Positions 8,407 to 18,982 of a DNA stretch of 60,001 nucleotides are shown one piece after another. Origin of the DNA: Lachnospiraceae bacterium (GTDB taxonomy: Bacteria; Bacillota; Clostridia; Lachnospirales; Lachnospiraceae); assembly GCA_015057165.1 (NCBI GenBank), contig SVEY01000004.1, positions 76,158 to 136,158 of the forward strand. Direction: 5' to 3'. The notes beneath the pieces are model-generated. The model did not search any database. It was not told where the DNA came from and saw only the letters and a program-made list of their open reading frames with translations. The translations under genes and the position numbers were made by a program. Numbering within the stretch: the first letter of the stretch is position 1; each line of letters opens with the position of its first letter.

Positions 8407-9213
8407 TTATTTTCGCAAAATATATTTTTCATTTCCTAGAGGCTTGAAGCCAAGTTTCTCCATGATCCTTATACTTGGAATATTCTTTTCATTTACATTG
8501 GCAATAATAGATTTTTTCTCAAGCTTCTCAAATGTATAGTTAACAATAGCTTTGCATACTTCTGTCGCAATTCCCTTATTTTGATATTCTTTCTTAACCT
8601 GATAAGACAATTCCACCTGGTTTATATCTTCACAGTTTTCTTTACTTTCTACCCCTGCTCGGCCAATCACTTCACCTGTCTCTTTATCCACTATAAGCCA
8701 AAGGCCATAGCCATAGAATTTATATACAACATCAATATATTTCTTCTGATATTCTCTTTCTTCCTCTCCATCATAAAGCGGTTCTATATATTCAGTCATT
8801 GATTTATCCTGATAAATATCAAGAATAGCCTGAAAATCTTCTATAGAATGTTCCCTTATAATACATCTTTTTGTCTCTAAAATGGCAAGTGGGATATTGT
8901 GAAATCTTGCATCTACCACTTCTAGGTCTCGTCTCTCAACTCTACAAAGATCTTGCACAACATATGCTGATGACAAGTATTCTCCTGGAGTTGATTCATA
9001 ACCCAAGACACCTACATCATGGGCTTCCAGAAGTGAAATGGTATCATTAGACTTAGCAATGCCAATATAAGTTTTTTCATTTAAAAAAGGTTGCCAATTA
9101 GTATCAACCATATCAGCAACCTTAACATATTCGTACATGTCAGGTGGAAATTCCTTATGTAACAATTTCTCTTCTTCCAAGGACAAATCATTTACAATAA
9201 CAAAGTTACACAT
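8407..9213 (-). CDS. GNAT-family N-acetyltransferase with N-terminal extra domain
   Basis: A 268-residue protein. About residues 112-268 form a GNAT domain of the RimJ/RimL type: ETKRCIIREHSIEDF at its start, acetyl-CoA-binding region QVKKEYQNKGIATEVCKAIV, and the closing SIRIMEKLGFKPLG. The first 110 residues are a separate domain containing GIAKSNDTISLLEAHDVGVLGYES, which looks like a HAD-like or Rossmann-type half domain seen in some Lachnospiraceae acetyltransferases. The start overlaps the dapF stop by eight bases, so it is translated from the guaB-hisA-dapF transcript. The acceptor molecule is unknown. Confidence 0.8.
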   Translation of the reverse strand: MCNFVIVNDLSLEEEKLLHKEFPPDMYEYVKVADMVDTNWQPFLNEKTYIGIAKSNDTISLLEAHDVGVLGYESTPGEYLSSAYVVQDLCRVERRDLEVVDARFHNIPLAILETKRCIIREHSIEDFQAILDIYQDKSMTEYIEPLYDGEEEREYQKKYIDVVYKFYGYGLWLIVDKETGEVIGRAGVESKENCEDINQVELSYQVKKEYQNKGIATEVCKAIVNYTFEKLEKKSIIANVNEKNIPSIRIMEKLGFKPLGNEKYILRK

Positions 9214-10042
9214 CTATTTCCCCTTCATAAACAATTTCTGCGGGGCCTGTCATGTATACAATATTATCTTCTTCATTATATTCTATAGTAAGAAATCCTC
9301 CGAGAAGTTCTACATCAACAGGTGACTTAGTTATTCCATTAATTATACATGAAACAGCTGTAGCACAAGCGCCTGTTCCGCAAGCAAGGGTCTCTCCGCT
9401 TCCTCTTTCCCACACTCTCATACGTACTCTGTTTTCATCTAGTATATTTACAAATTCCGTATTTATCTTATTAGGAAAAGCCTTGTAATTCTCGAAATTC
9501 GGTCCGATTTTCTCTAGGTCTAATTCCCTTACATCCTCTTCCATTCTTATTACACAATGAGGATTACCCATAGAGATGCAATCAACTACATACTCCTCTC
9601 CTGCAACCTCTATTGTTTCACCTAGCATTTTCTCATTATCAAAAATAACTGGCACATTTGCAGCAACAAATTCTGGACTTCCCATATCAACCCTAACAGA
9701 TTTTACTTTGCCATCTACTACATTAAGCTCAAGTGTCTTAATTCCAGCAAGAGTCTCCACCGTAACAACCTTCTTATTGGTGAGACCTTTATCATATACG
9801 AATTTGCCGACACATCTTATACCATTGCCACACATTTCTCCACGAGAACCATCTGCGTTATACATAATCATTTGAAAATCAGCAACTTCTGATGAGGCAA
9901 TTAATATCAATCCATCAGAGCCTATTCCAAAGTGTCTGTCGCTTACCTTAATAGCCACATGACTTGCATTCTCAATCATTTCTTTCGTGCAGTCAACATA
10001 TACGTAGTCATTGCCGCACCCTTGCATCTTAGTAAATTTCAT
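9206..10042 (-). CDS. dapF: Diaminopimelate epimerase
   Basis: Interconverts LL- and meso-diaminopimelate for lysine and peptidoglycan synthesis. The 278-residue chain has normal length and begins MKFTKMQGCGNDYVYVDC. The two cysteine motifs of the active site are present: MCGNGIRCVGKF and SGETLACGTGACATA. It lies 15 bp after hisA and overlaps the GNAT gene, within a leftward operon-like run. No other lysine gene is in the window. Confidence 0.95.
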   Translation of the reverse strand: MKFTKMQGCGNDYVYVDCTKEMIENASHVAIKVSDRHFGIGSDGLILIASSEVADFQMIMYNADGSRGEMCGNGIRCVGKFVYDKGLTNKKVVTVETLAGIKTLELNVVDGKVKSVRVDMGSPEFVAANVPVIFDNEKMLGETIEVAGEEYVVDCISMGNPHCVIRMEEDVRELDLEKIGPNFENYKAFPNKINTEFVNILDENRVRMRVWERGSGETLACGTGACATAVSCIINGITKSPVDVELLGGFLTIEYNEEDNIVYMTGPAEIVYEGEIDV

Positions 10043-10056
10043 AATTATATCCTTTA

Positions 10057-10836
10057 TTATACTCCCTTAACACATGATAACACTGTCTCATAGTTAAGAG
10101 GGCCTCCAAATAAATCTAATGCTGAGCCTACTGTAACATTGAGTCTGTCATTTCCTAATTCCTTAATAGCCATAACATCATCATAGTCCCCAACGCCACC
10201 TGCATAAGTAATAGGAATACCATCCCATTTTCCAAGCATTTCAACAAGTTCCTTCTCAATACCACATTGCTTTCCTTCAACATCTGCCGCATGGATCAAG
10301 AATTCGTCGCAATACGAAGAAAGGGAGCTAAGCAGTCCAAGTGTCACTTCTTCTTTAGTGAACTTCTGCCATCTATCGGTAACGACGAAATATTCATCAC
10401 CTTTTCTTCGGCAGCTAAGATCTAACACTATGTGCTCTTTACCGACAGAATCTACAAGCTTATTGAGATTATCATAATTAATCTTACCATCTTTAAAGAC
10501 ATAAGATGTTACAATGACATGGCTTGCACCAGCTTCAATATAGCTCTTAGCATTATCCGCATTAACACCTCCACCAATCTGAAGATTATTAGGATACTCT
10601 CTAAGAGCTGCTAATGCCTGCTCTCTTGTCATTTCATAATATGGACTGTCAGGATGGTTAAGCATTATTACATGTCCACCACGCAGTCCTTCCTTAGCAT
10701 AAAAGGACGCAAAAAATGTCGCATCCTTCTTTGAGACAAAATTCTCACTCGCCGAGTCTACCTCATCATCAAGTGACCCGCCAACTATTTGTTTAACTTT
10801 ACCATTGTGAATATCAATACAGGGTCTAAACTCCAT
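10057..10836 (-). CDS. hisA: Phosphoribosylformimino-AICAR-P isomerase, eukaryote-type HisA
   Basis: Amadori isomerase of histidine synthesis, a TIM barrel of 259 residues. The opening MEFRPCIDIHNGKVKQIVGG and the segment QIGGGVNADNAKSYIEAGAS resemble the fungal/plant HIS6 type more than the usual bacterial HisA. The catalytic-type Asp appears in RPCIDIH and in the YAGGVGDYDDV region. It stands 10 bp behind guaB and 15 bp before dapF rather than in a his operon. Family assignment is firm; whether it supplies histidine or another pathway depends on his genes elsewhere. Confidence 0.88.
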   Translation of the reverse strand: MEFRPCIDIHNGKVKQIVGGSLDDEVDSASENFVSKKDATFFASFYAKEGLRGGHVIMLNHPDSPYYEMTREQALAALREYPNNLQIGGGVNADNAKSYIEAGASHVIVTSYVFKDGKINYDNLNKLVDSVGKEHIVLDLSCRRKGDEYFVVTDRWQKFTKEEVTLGLLSSLSSYCDEFLIHAADVEGKQCGIEKELVEMLGKWDGIPITYAGGVGDYDDVMAIKELGNDRLNVTVGSALDLFGGPLNYETVLSCVKGV

Positions 10837-10845
10837 AATACTCCT

Positions 10846-12330
<1,485 letters not shown>

Positions 12331-12339
12331 TTAATTAAA

Positions 12340-12609
12340 TTATTCTTCTTTACCATGCATATCACGAAATATTCCTGCTATCATGTCGAACACAATCCAT
12401 ATACCTCCACTGACAGTGGCTGCCAGGAATATAAGCACAATACTTATCAACAAATCTTTGCTTGTTAACGTATCATTGGTAAAACCAATGAAAATGGTAT
12501 AGATTGGTCTTATAAGGAAAATATATCCTCCCACAAATATGGATAGCCCAATACCAAGAACTGAAATAAGCTTAGCAATTATCTTACATGCCTTTTCACT
12601 TAATTTCAC
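12340..12609 (-). CDS. Small two-helix membrane protein
   Basis: Not recognised. The 89 residues contain two or three hydrophobic segments (about 10-36 and 50-78) and a short charged tail. GTG start at 12609 with AGAGGTG upstream. It lies between the PAP2 gene terminator and guaB, with a 30-bp gap to guaB, so it may be the first gene of the guaB transcript. Confidence 0.6.
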   Translation of the reverse strand: MKLSEKACKIIAKLISVLGIGLSIFVGGYIFLIRPIYTIFIGFTNDTLTSKDLLISIVLIFLAATVSGGIWIVFDMIAGIFRDMHGKEE

Positions 12610-12661
12610 TTTGTCACCTCTTTTAAATATGCTATCTTCAAATTATAATAAATTATGATAA

Positions 12662-12695
12662 CAAAAAAAGCACTATTTATCAACGAAATAGTGCT
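12662..12695 (-). terminator. Intrinsic terminator after the PAP2 gene
   Basis: On the minus strand AGCACTATTT, a 7-nt loop and AAATAGTGCT are followed by seven T. It lies 37 bp past the PAP2 stop and separates that gene from the guaB run; the opposite strand also has a short T run. Confidence 0.85.
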
Positions 12696-12731
12696 AGTTT
12701 TTAAGCACTTTTATAAAGAAAATAAAACTAA

Positions 12732-13214
12732 TCAGGGTAGAACATAATATAGTAAACCAAATCCTATGCCAAGAGCCGCTCCAACAACAACATCCTTTAC
12801 AAAATGAACTCTTTCAATAACTCGTAAAATCCCAAGTACTGCACCAACAAGTAGCATACATATACCAATTCTATAGTCATAATAAAAAACCGTCATAGCA
12901 ATAATAAAAATTGAAAATGTATGACGACTAGGCATACTTTTTCCCTTTGTCTTCTTACCTGTCATAGGCGGTATTCCTGTTACTTCATATGGTCTTGGTG
13001 CATTATATATATATCGAAATACTGACACAAGCACAAAGGAGATGCCAGGAACCAAAATAGCTTCAACAAATTTGGTCATGCTTTCATTAAAAAATAATAT
13101 AAGTACAAGAATATAAGCTACAACTGTAAGACCAGTAATTATATTTCCAGCCATTATAATTATATTTTCAAAGGAAAAGATATTCTTTTTTCTTCTTTTC
13201 TTCTCACTACCCAT
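12732..13214 (-). CDS. PAP2-family phosphatase, membrane-bound
   Basis: An acid-phosphatase-type lipid phosphatase, 160 residues from the ATG at 13214 (an adjacent GTG is possible). The three signature elements are readable: NAPRPYEV, PSRHTFS and RVIERVHFVKD. Four to five helices place it in the membrane, with a Lys-rich cytoplasmic N-terminus. Family members dephosphorylate undecaprenyl pyrophosphate or phosphatidic acid; which applies here cannot be told. Confidence 0.88.
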   Translation of the reverse strand: MGSEKKRRKKNIFSFENIIIMAGNIITGLTVVAYILVLILFFNESMTKFVEAILVPGISFVLVSVFRYIYNAPRPYEVTGIPPMTGKKTKGKSMPSRHTFSIFIIAMTVFYYDYRIGICMLLVGAVLGILRVIERVHFVKDVVVGAALGIGFGLLYYVLP

Positions 13215-13241
13215 CACATATCCTCATATGATAATTCAATC

Positions 13242-13270
13242 AAAAAGGCGATATGTAACACACACCGCCT
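13242..13270 (-). terminator. Probable terminator of the cold-shock gene
   Basis: On the minus strand AGGCG and CGCCT flank a 15-nt loop and are followed by five T. The stem is short, but the position 80 bp past the cold-shock stop fits. Confidence 0.6.
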
Positions 13271-13353
13271 AATACATCCTACTTAATATTAATAAAACTT
13301 TTAATCTACATATCAGATATAAAATATAATAATTTCGCTAAGCAAATCACTAT

Positions 13354-13557
13354 TTAAACAGCCTTAACATTAACAGCCTGTGGACCTTTCTCACCTTCAG
13401 ATACTTCGTATTCTACCTCAGCACCTTCCTTAAGTGTCTTATACTCTTGTTCTGAGACAATTCCAGAATAATGAACAAACAAATCATTTCCTTCTTCATC
13501 ACAGATAAATCCATATCCCTTCTGATTATTAAACCATTTTACAGTACCTTTGCTCAT
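13354..13557 (-). CDS. Cold-shock protein, CspA family
   Basis: A 67-residue OB-fold RNA chaperone. Both RNA-binding motifs are present: QKGYGFI and NDLFVHYS. The start is the ATG at 13557 (MSKGTVKWF) with GGAGG eight bases upstream; a longer TTG reading would put that site inside the gene. It appears to be a single-gene unit with its own terminator. Confidence 0.95.
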   Translation of the reverse strand: MSKGTVKWFNNQKGYGFICDEEGNDLFVHYSGIVSEQEYKTLKEGAEVEYEVSEGEKGPQAVNVKAV

Positions 13558-13642
13558 AGCAAAATCCTCCAAATATCATAAATCTTTTACGTTTTCACGC
13601 AATTCAAAGAGTAACACAAATCAATAGAAATATCAACCAGTT

Positions 13643-14143
13643 TTATAACATCTTATCAATATCTATTCCAACTGAAGTCAGAAAATCAAACATCCATTTA
13701 TCATATGCGTGTTCCAAGCTCTTATCTAATGTAAACTCTTGCATACTTGTTCCAGTAGTAATTGTAAGGTTGCCATCTATGAACCTATAAATTGCCACAA
13801 GATGAGCTCCTGAATCATCCATTGAAATATCTCCTGCCGCAATAATCTGTCTTATTACCCTTTTAGGCAATGACAGGATAATCTGAAAGCTCAAAGGTAC
13901 TTTCTTGCCTTTAATAATGTTATAGCACCATTCTCTAAACAATTCATACGGCATAAGCACATCTTCTTCGTCTATTTCTTCAAGTTCTGCATCAGAAAAG
14001 AAATCATCTAATCTATGCCCATCTATGGAAAATGTTGAAAATGTATTGATTGTTGCTTCCTGTAATAAAAAGAAATCAAATGTATCTTTACACAAAAGCT
14101 CATTCATACATTTTTTTACATCTGTTACCCTATAAGCAATCAC
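13643..14143 (-). CDS. DUF5721-like protein
   Basis: A 166-residue soluble protein starting MIAYRVTDVKKCMNELLCKDTFDFF, which I associate with DUF5721, a family found mainly in Lachnospiraceae. It has an acidic middle (FFSDAELEEIDEEDVLMPYE) and a C-terminal half with alternating strands (LVAIYRFIDGNLTITTGTSM). Function unknown. It follows the sodium symporter gene by 27 bp on the same strand. Confidence 0.65.
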   Translation of the reverse strand: MIAYRVTDVKKCMNELLCKDTFDFFLLQEATINTFSTFSIDGHRLDDFFSDAELEEIDEEDVLMPYELFREWCYNIIKGKKVPLSFQIILSLPKRVIRQIIAAGDISMDDSGAHLVAIYRFIDGNLTITTGTSMQEFTLDKSLEHAYDKWMFDFLTSVGIDIDKML

Positions 14144-14170
14144 TACTATCCCTCATCAAAAATATTATAA

Positions 14171-15757
14171 TTATTCACCTGAAGATCTGCTAACTAATGT
14201 AGGAGCATTTTTCTCTTCATCAGTCATATCATCGAGTTCATCCCATGCAGGAATAACTACCTTCTTATCTCTTCTTCTTAGGATAAGACCTGCAACAATA
14301 CCAGAACCAAGAACCAGTATACTAAAGCCCCATCCAAATAGAATATTAGCCCAAGCAGAATAACCATCAGCTGCACCATACATTCCACCATTGCTAATTA
14401 ATTCATACATATTAACAACAAATAATCCTCCTAGAAGAATAGGGGTAACAAACTTAAGCGATGTAACAAACCACCATTTAGGTGCTTTGAATTTATTCGT
14501 GTTCTTATTAACTTCTACAAGAACCTTCTTAGAATCAAACATCCATGCAACTGCAATACATTCAAGTACACCTATTAGAATCATATTAATCTGATTCAAA
14601 TAATGATCTACGATATCAAGTACTGCAAGACCTGCTCCGTTCATATAAATTAATGAAATAACGGCACAGCAGATACAAACTGTAATTGTAACCTTCTTTT
14701 GCTTCCATCCAAAATATGTAGCCAGACTAACTGATACACCTTCTATAATTGAAAATGCTGAGTCAATAGCAAGTGTCACAAGACAAAGATAGAATATAAA
14801 ACCAAATATGGCGTTAAACACTCCCGAACCCGTAAGAGACACTATTGCTTGTGGGTATATCTTAAATGCTGTAGCAACACCAGATGATGACATATCATCA
14901 AGCATACCTACTCCACCCATTGTTGTATACATAACTATACTTGAAAGAATTGAGCAAAATACGTCTGATAAAGCAATAATTACAGAGTCTACCGCAATAT
15001 TGGTTTTATCATCAAGATATGAGCCATATGCGAACATAATAGCCATAACTACAGACAAGCTATAGAACACCTGTCCAACAGCATCAACCCATAGACCTGT
15101 ATCAAGAAGCTTATTCCACTCTGGGATAAAAAGCTTAGCCATAGCTGCACCGGTATTAGGCATTGTAAAACCTTTGATTGCCATGATAATCATAAGTATT
15201 ACCGGACCAAATACAGTGTATTTTACTACTTTACCAACTGAGTTAGCACCATCTCTTATACAGAAATAGATTAAGCCCCAGGCAAGTACACCAAATGCTA
15301 TAACCATAACAGGCCATTGACTCCAACCAGTTGTATCTCCTGTTGTCTCTATCAATTCAAAGAATAATGAACTGGCAGCTTCTGTATCGCCTGTCATTCC
15401 GGCAAATCTAAAACTATTACCTGCCATCATTAAAACCCATGCGAATACTATTGCATAGTATGTAACTATAAGAAATGCGTTAGCAGTTGCAGCCCATGCC
15501 ACAGGCTTATTGAGCTTATTAAGAGACGCCAAACCTCTAAGGGCTCCACCATGCACTTTACGCCCAATAGCTATTTCCATCATCAGAAGAGGAATCCCCA
15601 TAGCAAATAGTGCTATAAGATACGCAAAAAGGAAAGCTCCTCCACCATGCGCCGCCATAAGACCAGGAAATCTCCAAGCATTTCCAAGACCAACTGCAGA
15701 ACCAACTGCCGCCAAAATAAACGTCAATCGGCTATTCCATCTACCTCTCTGTTCCAT
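14171..15757 (-). CDS. Sodium-dependent transporter, NSS/SNF family
   Basis: A sodium symporter of the neurotransmitter:sodium symporter family, normally importing amino acids. The 528-residue chain has about twelve helices. The first helix carries the conserved sodium/substrate site (AAVGSAVGLGNAWRFPGL). The C-terminus is cytoplasmic and charged. I take the ATG at 15757 (MEQRGRW) as start because GGAGGAG lies nine bases upstream; the ATG at 15775 is the alternative. It is divergent from feoAB. Confidence 0.9.
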   Translation of the reverse strand: MEQRGRWNSRLTFILAAVGSAVGLGNAWRFPGLMAAHGGGAFLFAYLIALFAMGIPLLMMEIAIGRKVHGGALRGLASLNKLNKPVAWAATANAFLIVTYYAIVFAWVLMMAGNSFRFAGMTGDTEAASSLFFELIETTGDTTGWSQWPVMVIAFGVLAWGLIYFCIRDGANSVGKVVKYTVFGPVILMIIMAIKGFTMPNTGAAMAKLFIPEWNKLLDTGLWVDAVGQVFYSLSVVMAIMFAYGSYLDDKTNIAVDSVIIALSDVFCSILSSIVMYTTMGGVGMLDDMSSSGVATAFKIYPQAIVSLTGSGVFNAIFGFIFYLCLVTLAIDSAFSIIEGVSVSLATYFGWKQKKVTITVCICCAVISLIYMNGAGLAVLDIVDHYLNQINMILIGVLECIAVAWMFDSKKVLVEVNKNTNKFKAPKWWFVTSLKFVTPILLGGLFVVNMYELISNGGMYGAADGYSAWANILFGWGFSILVLGSGIVAGLILRRRDKKVVIPAWDELDDMTDEEKNAPTLVSRSSGE

Positions 15758-15844
15758 AATTCTTTTCTCCTCCATTTAGAAAAAATTGTATCATAAAAAC
15801 ATTTTGACACACATAAAAAGTATTTTACCACAATCTGATGCTCT

Positions 15845-15874
15845 TTGACAATACATGGATTATAATGATATATT
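15845..15874 (+). promoter_or_regulatory. Promoter of feoAB
   Basis: TTGACA and TATATT separated by 18 bp, about 35 bp upstream of the feoAB start. The overlapping stretch GGATTATAATGATATAT has a weak likeness to iron-regulator sites, too loose to assign. Confidence 0.6.
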
Positions 15875-15908
15875 TTATAAATAAGAAAACTATAAAAAGG
15901 TGAATTAA

Positions 15909-18305
15909 ATGACTCTAAATGAATTAAAAAAAGGTGAAACTTCAATTATAAAATCTGTTAATGGAACAGGACCCCTGCGCCAACACTTTCTTGATATGGG
16001 CTTAATTCCAGGCGCAGAAATAACTCTTACGAAACTTGCTCCACTTGGTGACCCTATGGAGCTTATGATTCACGGATATGAACTTACACTTAGACTGTCT
16101 GATGCAGAAAACATTGAGATTACCGACCCTATTCCAGAAGAAGCCAAAAGTAAGGATACCAATAATTCAGAGAATATAGTATCAATAGATAATGTTCCAC
16201 CTACACTTGTAGGATACCATCCCGAGAATGAGCACCCGGGCTTTGGTGAAGGCGGTATACATCACGATAAATCAACAGAGCATCCTATTCCTGATGATGT
16301 TACATTAACATTTGCCCTGGCTGGAAATCAAAATGCAGGCAAAACCACGCTTTTCAACCAGTTAACCGGCTCCAACCAACATGTTGGCAATTTCCCAGGA
16401 GTAACAGTAGATAAGAAATCGGGTGTTATCAGAGGTCACAACGACACAGATGTTACGGATCTTCCTGGTATATATTCTCTGTCACCATATTCTAGTGAGG
16501 AATTAGTTTCTCGTCAATTTATATTGGAAGAAAAACCTATGGGAATAATCAATATTGTTGATGCCAGTAACATAGAAAGAAACCTCTATCTTACAATGCA
16601 ACTTATGGAACTGGATATTCCTATGGTTCTCGCCCTTAATATGATTGACGAAGTAAGAGGAAATGGTGGTTCTATTCGAGTTAACGAGATGGAAAATGCT
16701 CTTGGAATACCGGTTGTGCCAATTAGTGCATTAAAAAACGAAGGTATTGACGAGTTAATTGATCACGCCTATCACGTCACAAAATATCAAGAAACTCCTC
16801 TTATAAAGGATTTTTGTGATAAGAACGAAAAGGGCGGTGCGGTACATAGATGCATACATTCAATAATGCATACCATAGAAGATCATGCCGAAAAAGCAGG
16901 TATCCCTATTAGATTTGCAGCTAGTAAGATTATAGAGGGAGACAGTATTGTACTAGAATCTCTTAATCTTTCCCAAAACGAAATCGAAACCATTGAGCAT
17001 CTTATTCTACAATTAGAAGAAGAAAGTGGATTAGATAGAGCTGCTGCCATCGCAGACATGCGTTTTGATTTTATTCAAAGACTATGTAAAGATACTGTCG
17101 TAAAGCCAAAAGAAAGTAAAGAGCACAAAAAAAGCAGAAAAATAGATAAAATTCTAACAGGAAAATTCACAGCTATACCTTGCTTCATTCTTGTAATGGC
17201 CGCAATTTTCTTCTTAACATTTAATGTAATAGGAGCTTTTTTACAATACATATTAGAACTTGGAATCAATTACCTGACAGATGTGGTAGATAATCTATTA
17301 ACATCAATGAATGTTAACGAATCGTTACACGCTCTAATAACAGAGGGAATCTTTGTAGGAGTAGGCTCAGTCGTAAGTTTTGTCCCAATAATTGTCGTAC
17401 TGTTTTTCTTCCTGTCGCTTCTTGAAGATTCAGGATATATGGCAAGAGTAGCATTTGTTATGGATAAACTACTTAGAAGAATCGGGCTTTCCGGGAAAAG
17501 TATTGTTCCTATGTTAATAGGCTTTGGTTGTACTGTTCCTGCTGTAATGTCAAGTAGAACATTGTCATCAGAGCGAGACCGTAAGATGACAATAATGCTT
17601 ACACCATTTATGAGTTGTTCAGCCAAGCTTCCAATATACGGTTTTCTTGCAAATGCTTTTTTCCCAAAAATCTCAGGACTTATTATGGTAGCTGTGTATT
17701 TTATAGGAATAATAATTGGAATTATAATTGCTAAAATTTCCAACAAAATCGCATTCAAAGGAAGCGCTGTACCATTCGTAATGGAACTTCCTAATTATAG
17801 GCTTCCAGGTCTTAAGAATGTGGGACACTTACTTTGGGATAAGGCAAAGGACTTCCTTCAGAGAGCATTTACCATAATACTACTTGGAACAATTATAGTA
17901 TGGGTTCTTAAGAACTTCGATATTCACTTTAATCTTGTGAAAAATGCAAGTGAGAGTATACTTGCTGTTATTGCCAGCGTTATCGCTCCTATATTCGAGC
18001 CAATGGGATGTGCAGACTATCGTATTATAACTTCTCTTGTGTCAGGCTTCTTAGCAAAAGAAAGTGTTGTATCAACATTTACCGTATTATTCGGGCCTGG
18101 AGACGCCATTGCGGCTACAATCGGTGTTGCCAGTGGCTCTGCACTATTAATATTCTGTCTTCTGTACACACCTTGCGTGGCTGCAATTGCTTCAATCAGA
18201 AGAGAATTAGGACGACTGTGGGCTCTGGGAATCGCCCTTGGGCAATGCGTTATTGCATGGTTATTCGGTGTACTGGTATACCAAATAATCCTGCTATTCT
18301 TGTGA
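15909..18305 (+). CDS. feoB: Fused FeoA-FeoB ferrous iron transporter
   Basis: Imports Fe(II) across the membrane. Residues 1-75 are a FeoA (SH3-like) domain (MTLNELKKGETSIIKSVNGT, LDMGLIPGAEI). After a linker, the G domain begins at about 133: G1 GNQNAGKT (139-146), G3 DLPG, G4 NMID. The membrane part follows from about 415 with the gate motifs GCTVPAVMSSRTL and TPCVAAIASIRRELG. At 798 residues it equals a normal FeoB plus FeoA. The gene is alone on the plus strand and its end overlaps the convergent membrane-protein gene by 12 bp. No separate feoA or feoC is seen nearby. Confidence 0.95.
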   Translation: MTLNELKKGETSIIKSVNGTGPLRQHFLDMGLIPGAEITLTKLAPLGDPMELMIHGYELTLRLSDAENIEITDPIPEEAKSKDTNNSENIVSIDNVPPTLVGYHPENEHPGFGEGGIHHDKSTEHPIPDDVTLTFALAGNQNAGKTTLFNQLTGSNQHVGNFPGVTVDKKSGVIRGHNDTDVTDLPGIYSLSPYSSEELVSRQFILEEKPMGIINIVDASNIERNLYLTMQLMELDIPMVLALNMIDEVRGNGGSIRVNEMENALGIPVVPISALKNEGIDELIDHAYHVTKYQETPLIKDFCDKNEKGGAVHRCIHSIMHTIEDHAEKAGIPIRFAASKIIEGDSIVLESLNLSQNEIETIEHLILQLEEESGLDRAAAIADMRFDFIQRLCKDTVVKPKESKEHKKSRKIDKILTGKFTAIPCFILVMAAIFFLTFNVIGAFLQYILELGINYLTDVVDNLLTSMNVNESLHALITEGIFVGVGSVVSFVPIIVVLFFFLSLLEDSGYMARVAFVMDKLLRRIGLSGKSIVPMLIGFGCTVPAVMSSRTLSSERDRKMTIMLTPFMSCSAKLPIYGFLANAFFPKISGLIMVAVYFIGIIIGIIIAKISNKIAFKGSAVPFVMELPNYRLPGLKNVGHLLWDKAKDFLQRAFTIILLGTIIVWVLKNFDIHFNLVKNASESILAVIASVIAPIFEPMGCADYRIITSLVSGFLAKESVVSTFTVLFGPGDAIAATIGVASGSALLIFCLLYTPCVAAIASIRRELGRLWALGIALGQCVIAWLFGVLVYQIILLFL

Positions 18306-18959
18306 TTGTTTCACCTTAAGCATCTTCTTCATTCTGCTTAAATGGACAATGTAGAACATATATGCAGTAATCTGAACAATTGCTCCTGCAATTACAATGA
18401 CAACGCCAATAACAAGAAGGGATACTCTTGACATAAAGAATTGCGTTGAAAGTGTAAGAATAATAGATGCTGTATATGCAAAAATAACTATTTTAAGGGC
18501 CTTTACTCCTTTTTCTGATATATCTTCTTCCTTACATGAATCCGATATATTAATACAGCCTTGAAGAACTGCTACAACAGCCCACAAACCCAATACACCA
18601 ACGACAATTTCAAGAATCATATTAATATCGATATCTATAAACAACTTCACCATAGATCCAATAATCGTAATAGCAATAACAATTGCTGCTTCTCTAAATT
18701 TCTTTTCATCTTTGCTTGCTATTATGGCGCCTATCATAACCACTACAAAACTCAAAAGCTCAAAAAACTGAGATGCATATGTCATAAGATTTGTTACTAC
18801 AGAACTAACTGCAAATTCAAACATTCCACTCTCACCAAAAAGGCTCGTAAAAATCTGTAGTATAGTTGATGGAAATTCTAGGCAAACCATTAACAATACT
18901 CCTATGATTTCACCTACGAATATTATCTTGATACCTTTGTAAGCATTAGAAAAACGCAT
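18294..18959 (-). CDS. Multispan membrane protein, paralogue-like to 3386-4030
   Basis: Not recognised. The 221 residues from the ATG at 18959 (GGGAG upstream) contain about six helices and a Lys-rich tail. An upstream ATG at 18998 overlaps the preceding gene but lacks a site. The plan and the opening AYKGIKIIFVGEIIGVLL recall the protein at 3386-4030. It lies 23 bp behind the MATE-HATPase gene and is probably co-transcribed with it. Its 3' end overlaps the end of feoB on the other strand. Confidence 0.6.
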   Translation of the reverse strand: MRFSNAYKGIKIIFVGEIIGVLLMVCLEFPSTILQIFTSLFGESGMFEFAVSSVVTNLMTYASQFFELLSFVVVMIGAIIASKDEKKFREAAIVIAITIIGSMVKLFIDIDINMILEIVVGVLGLWAVVAVLQGCINISDSCKEEDISEKGVKALKIVIFAYTASIILTLSTQFFMSRVSLLVIGVVIVIAGAIVQITAYMFYIVHLSRMKKMLKVKQSQE

Positions 18960-18982
18960 ATTAACACTCCCATCTCTATCTA

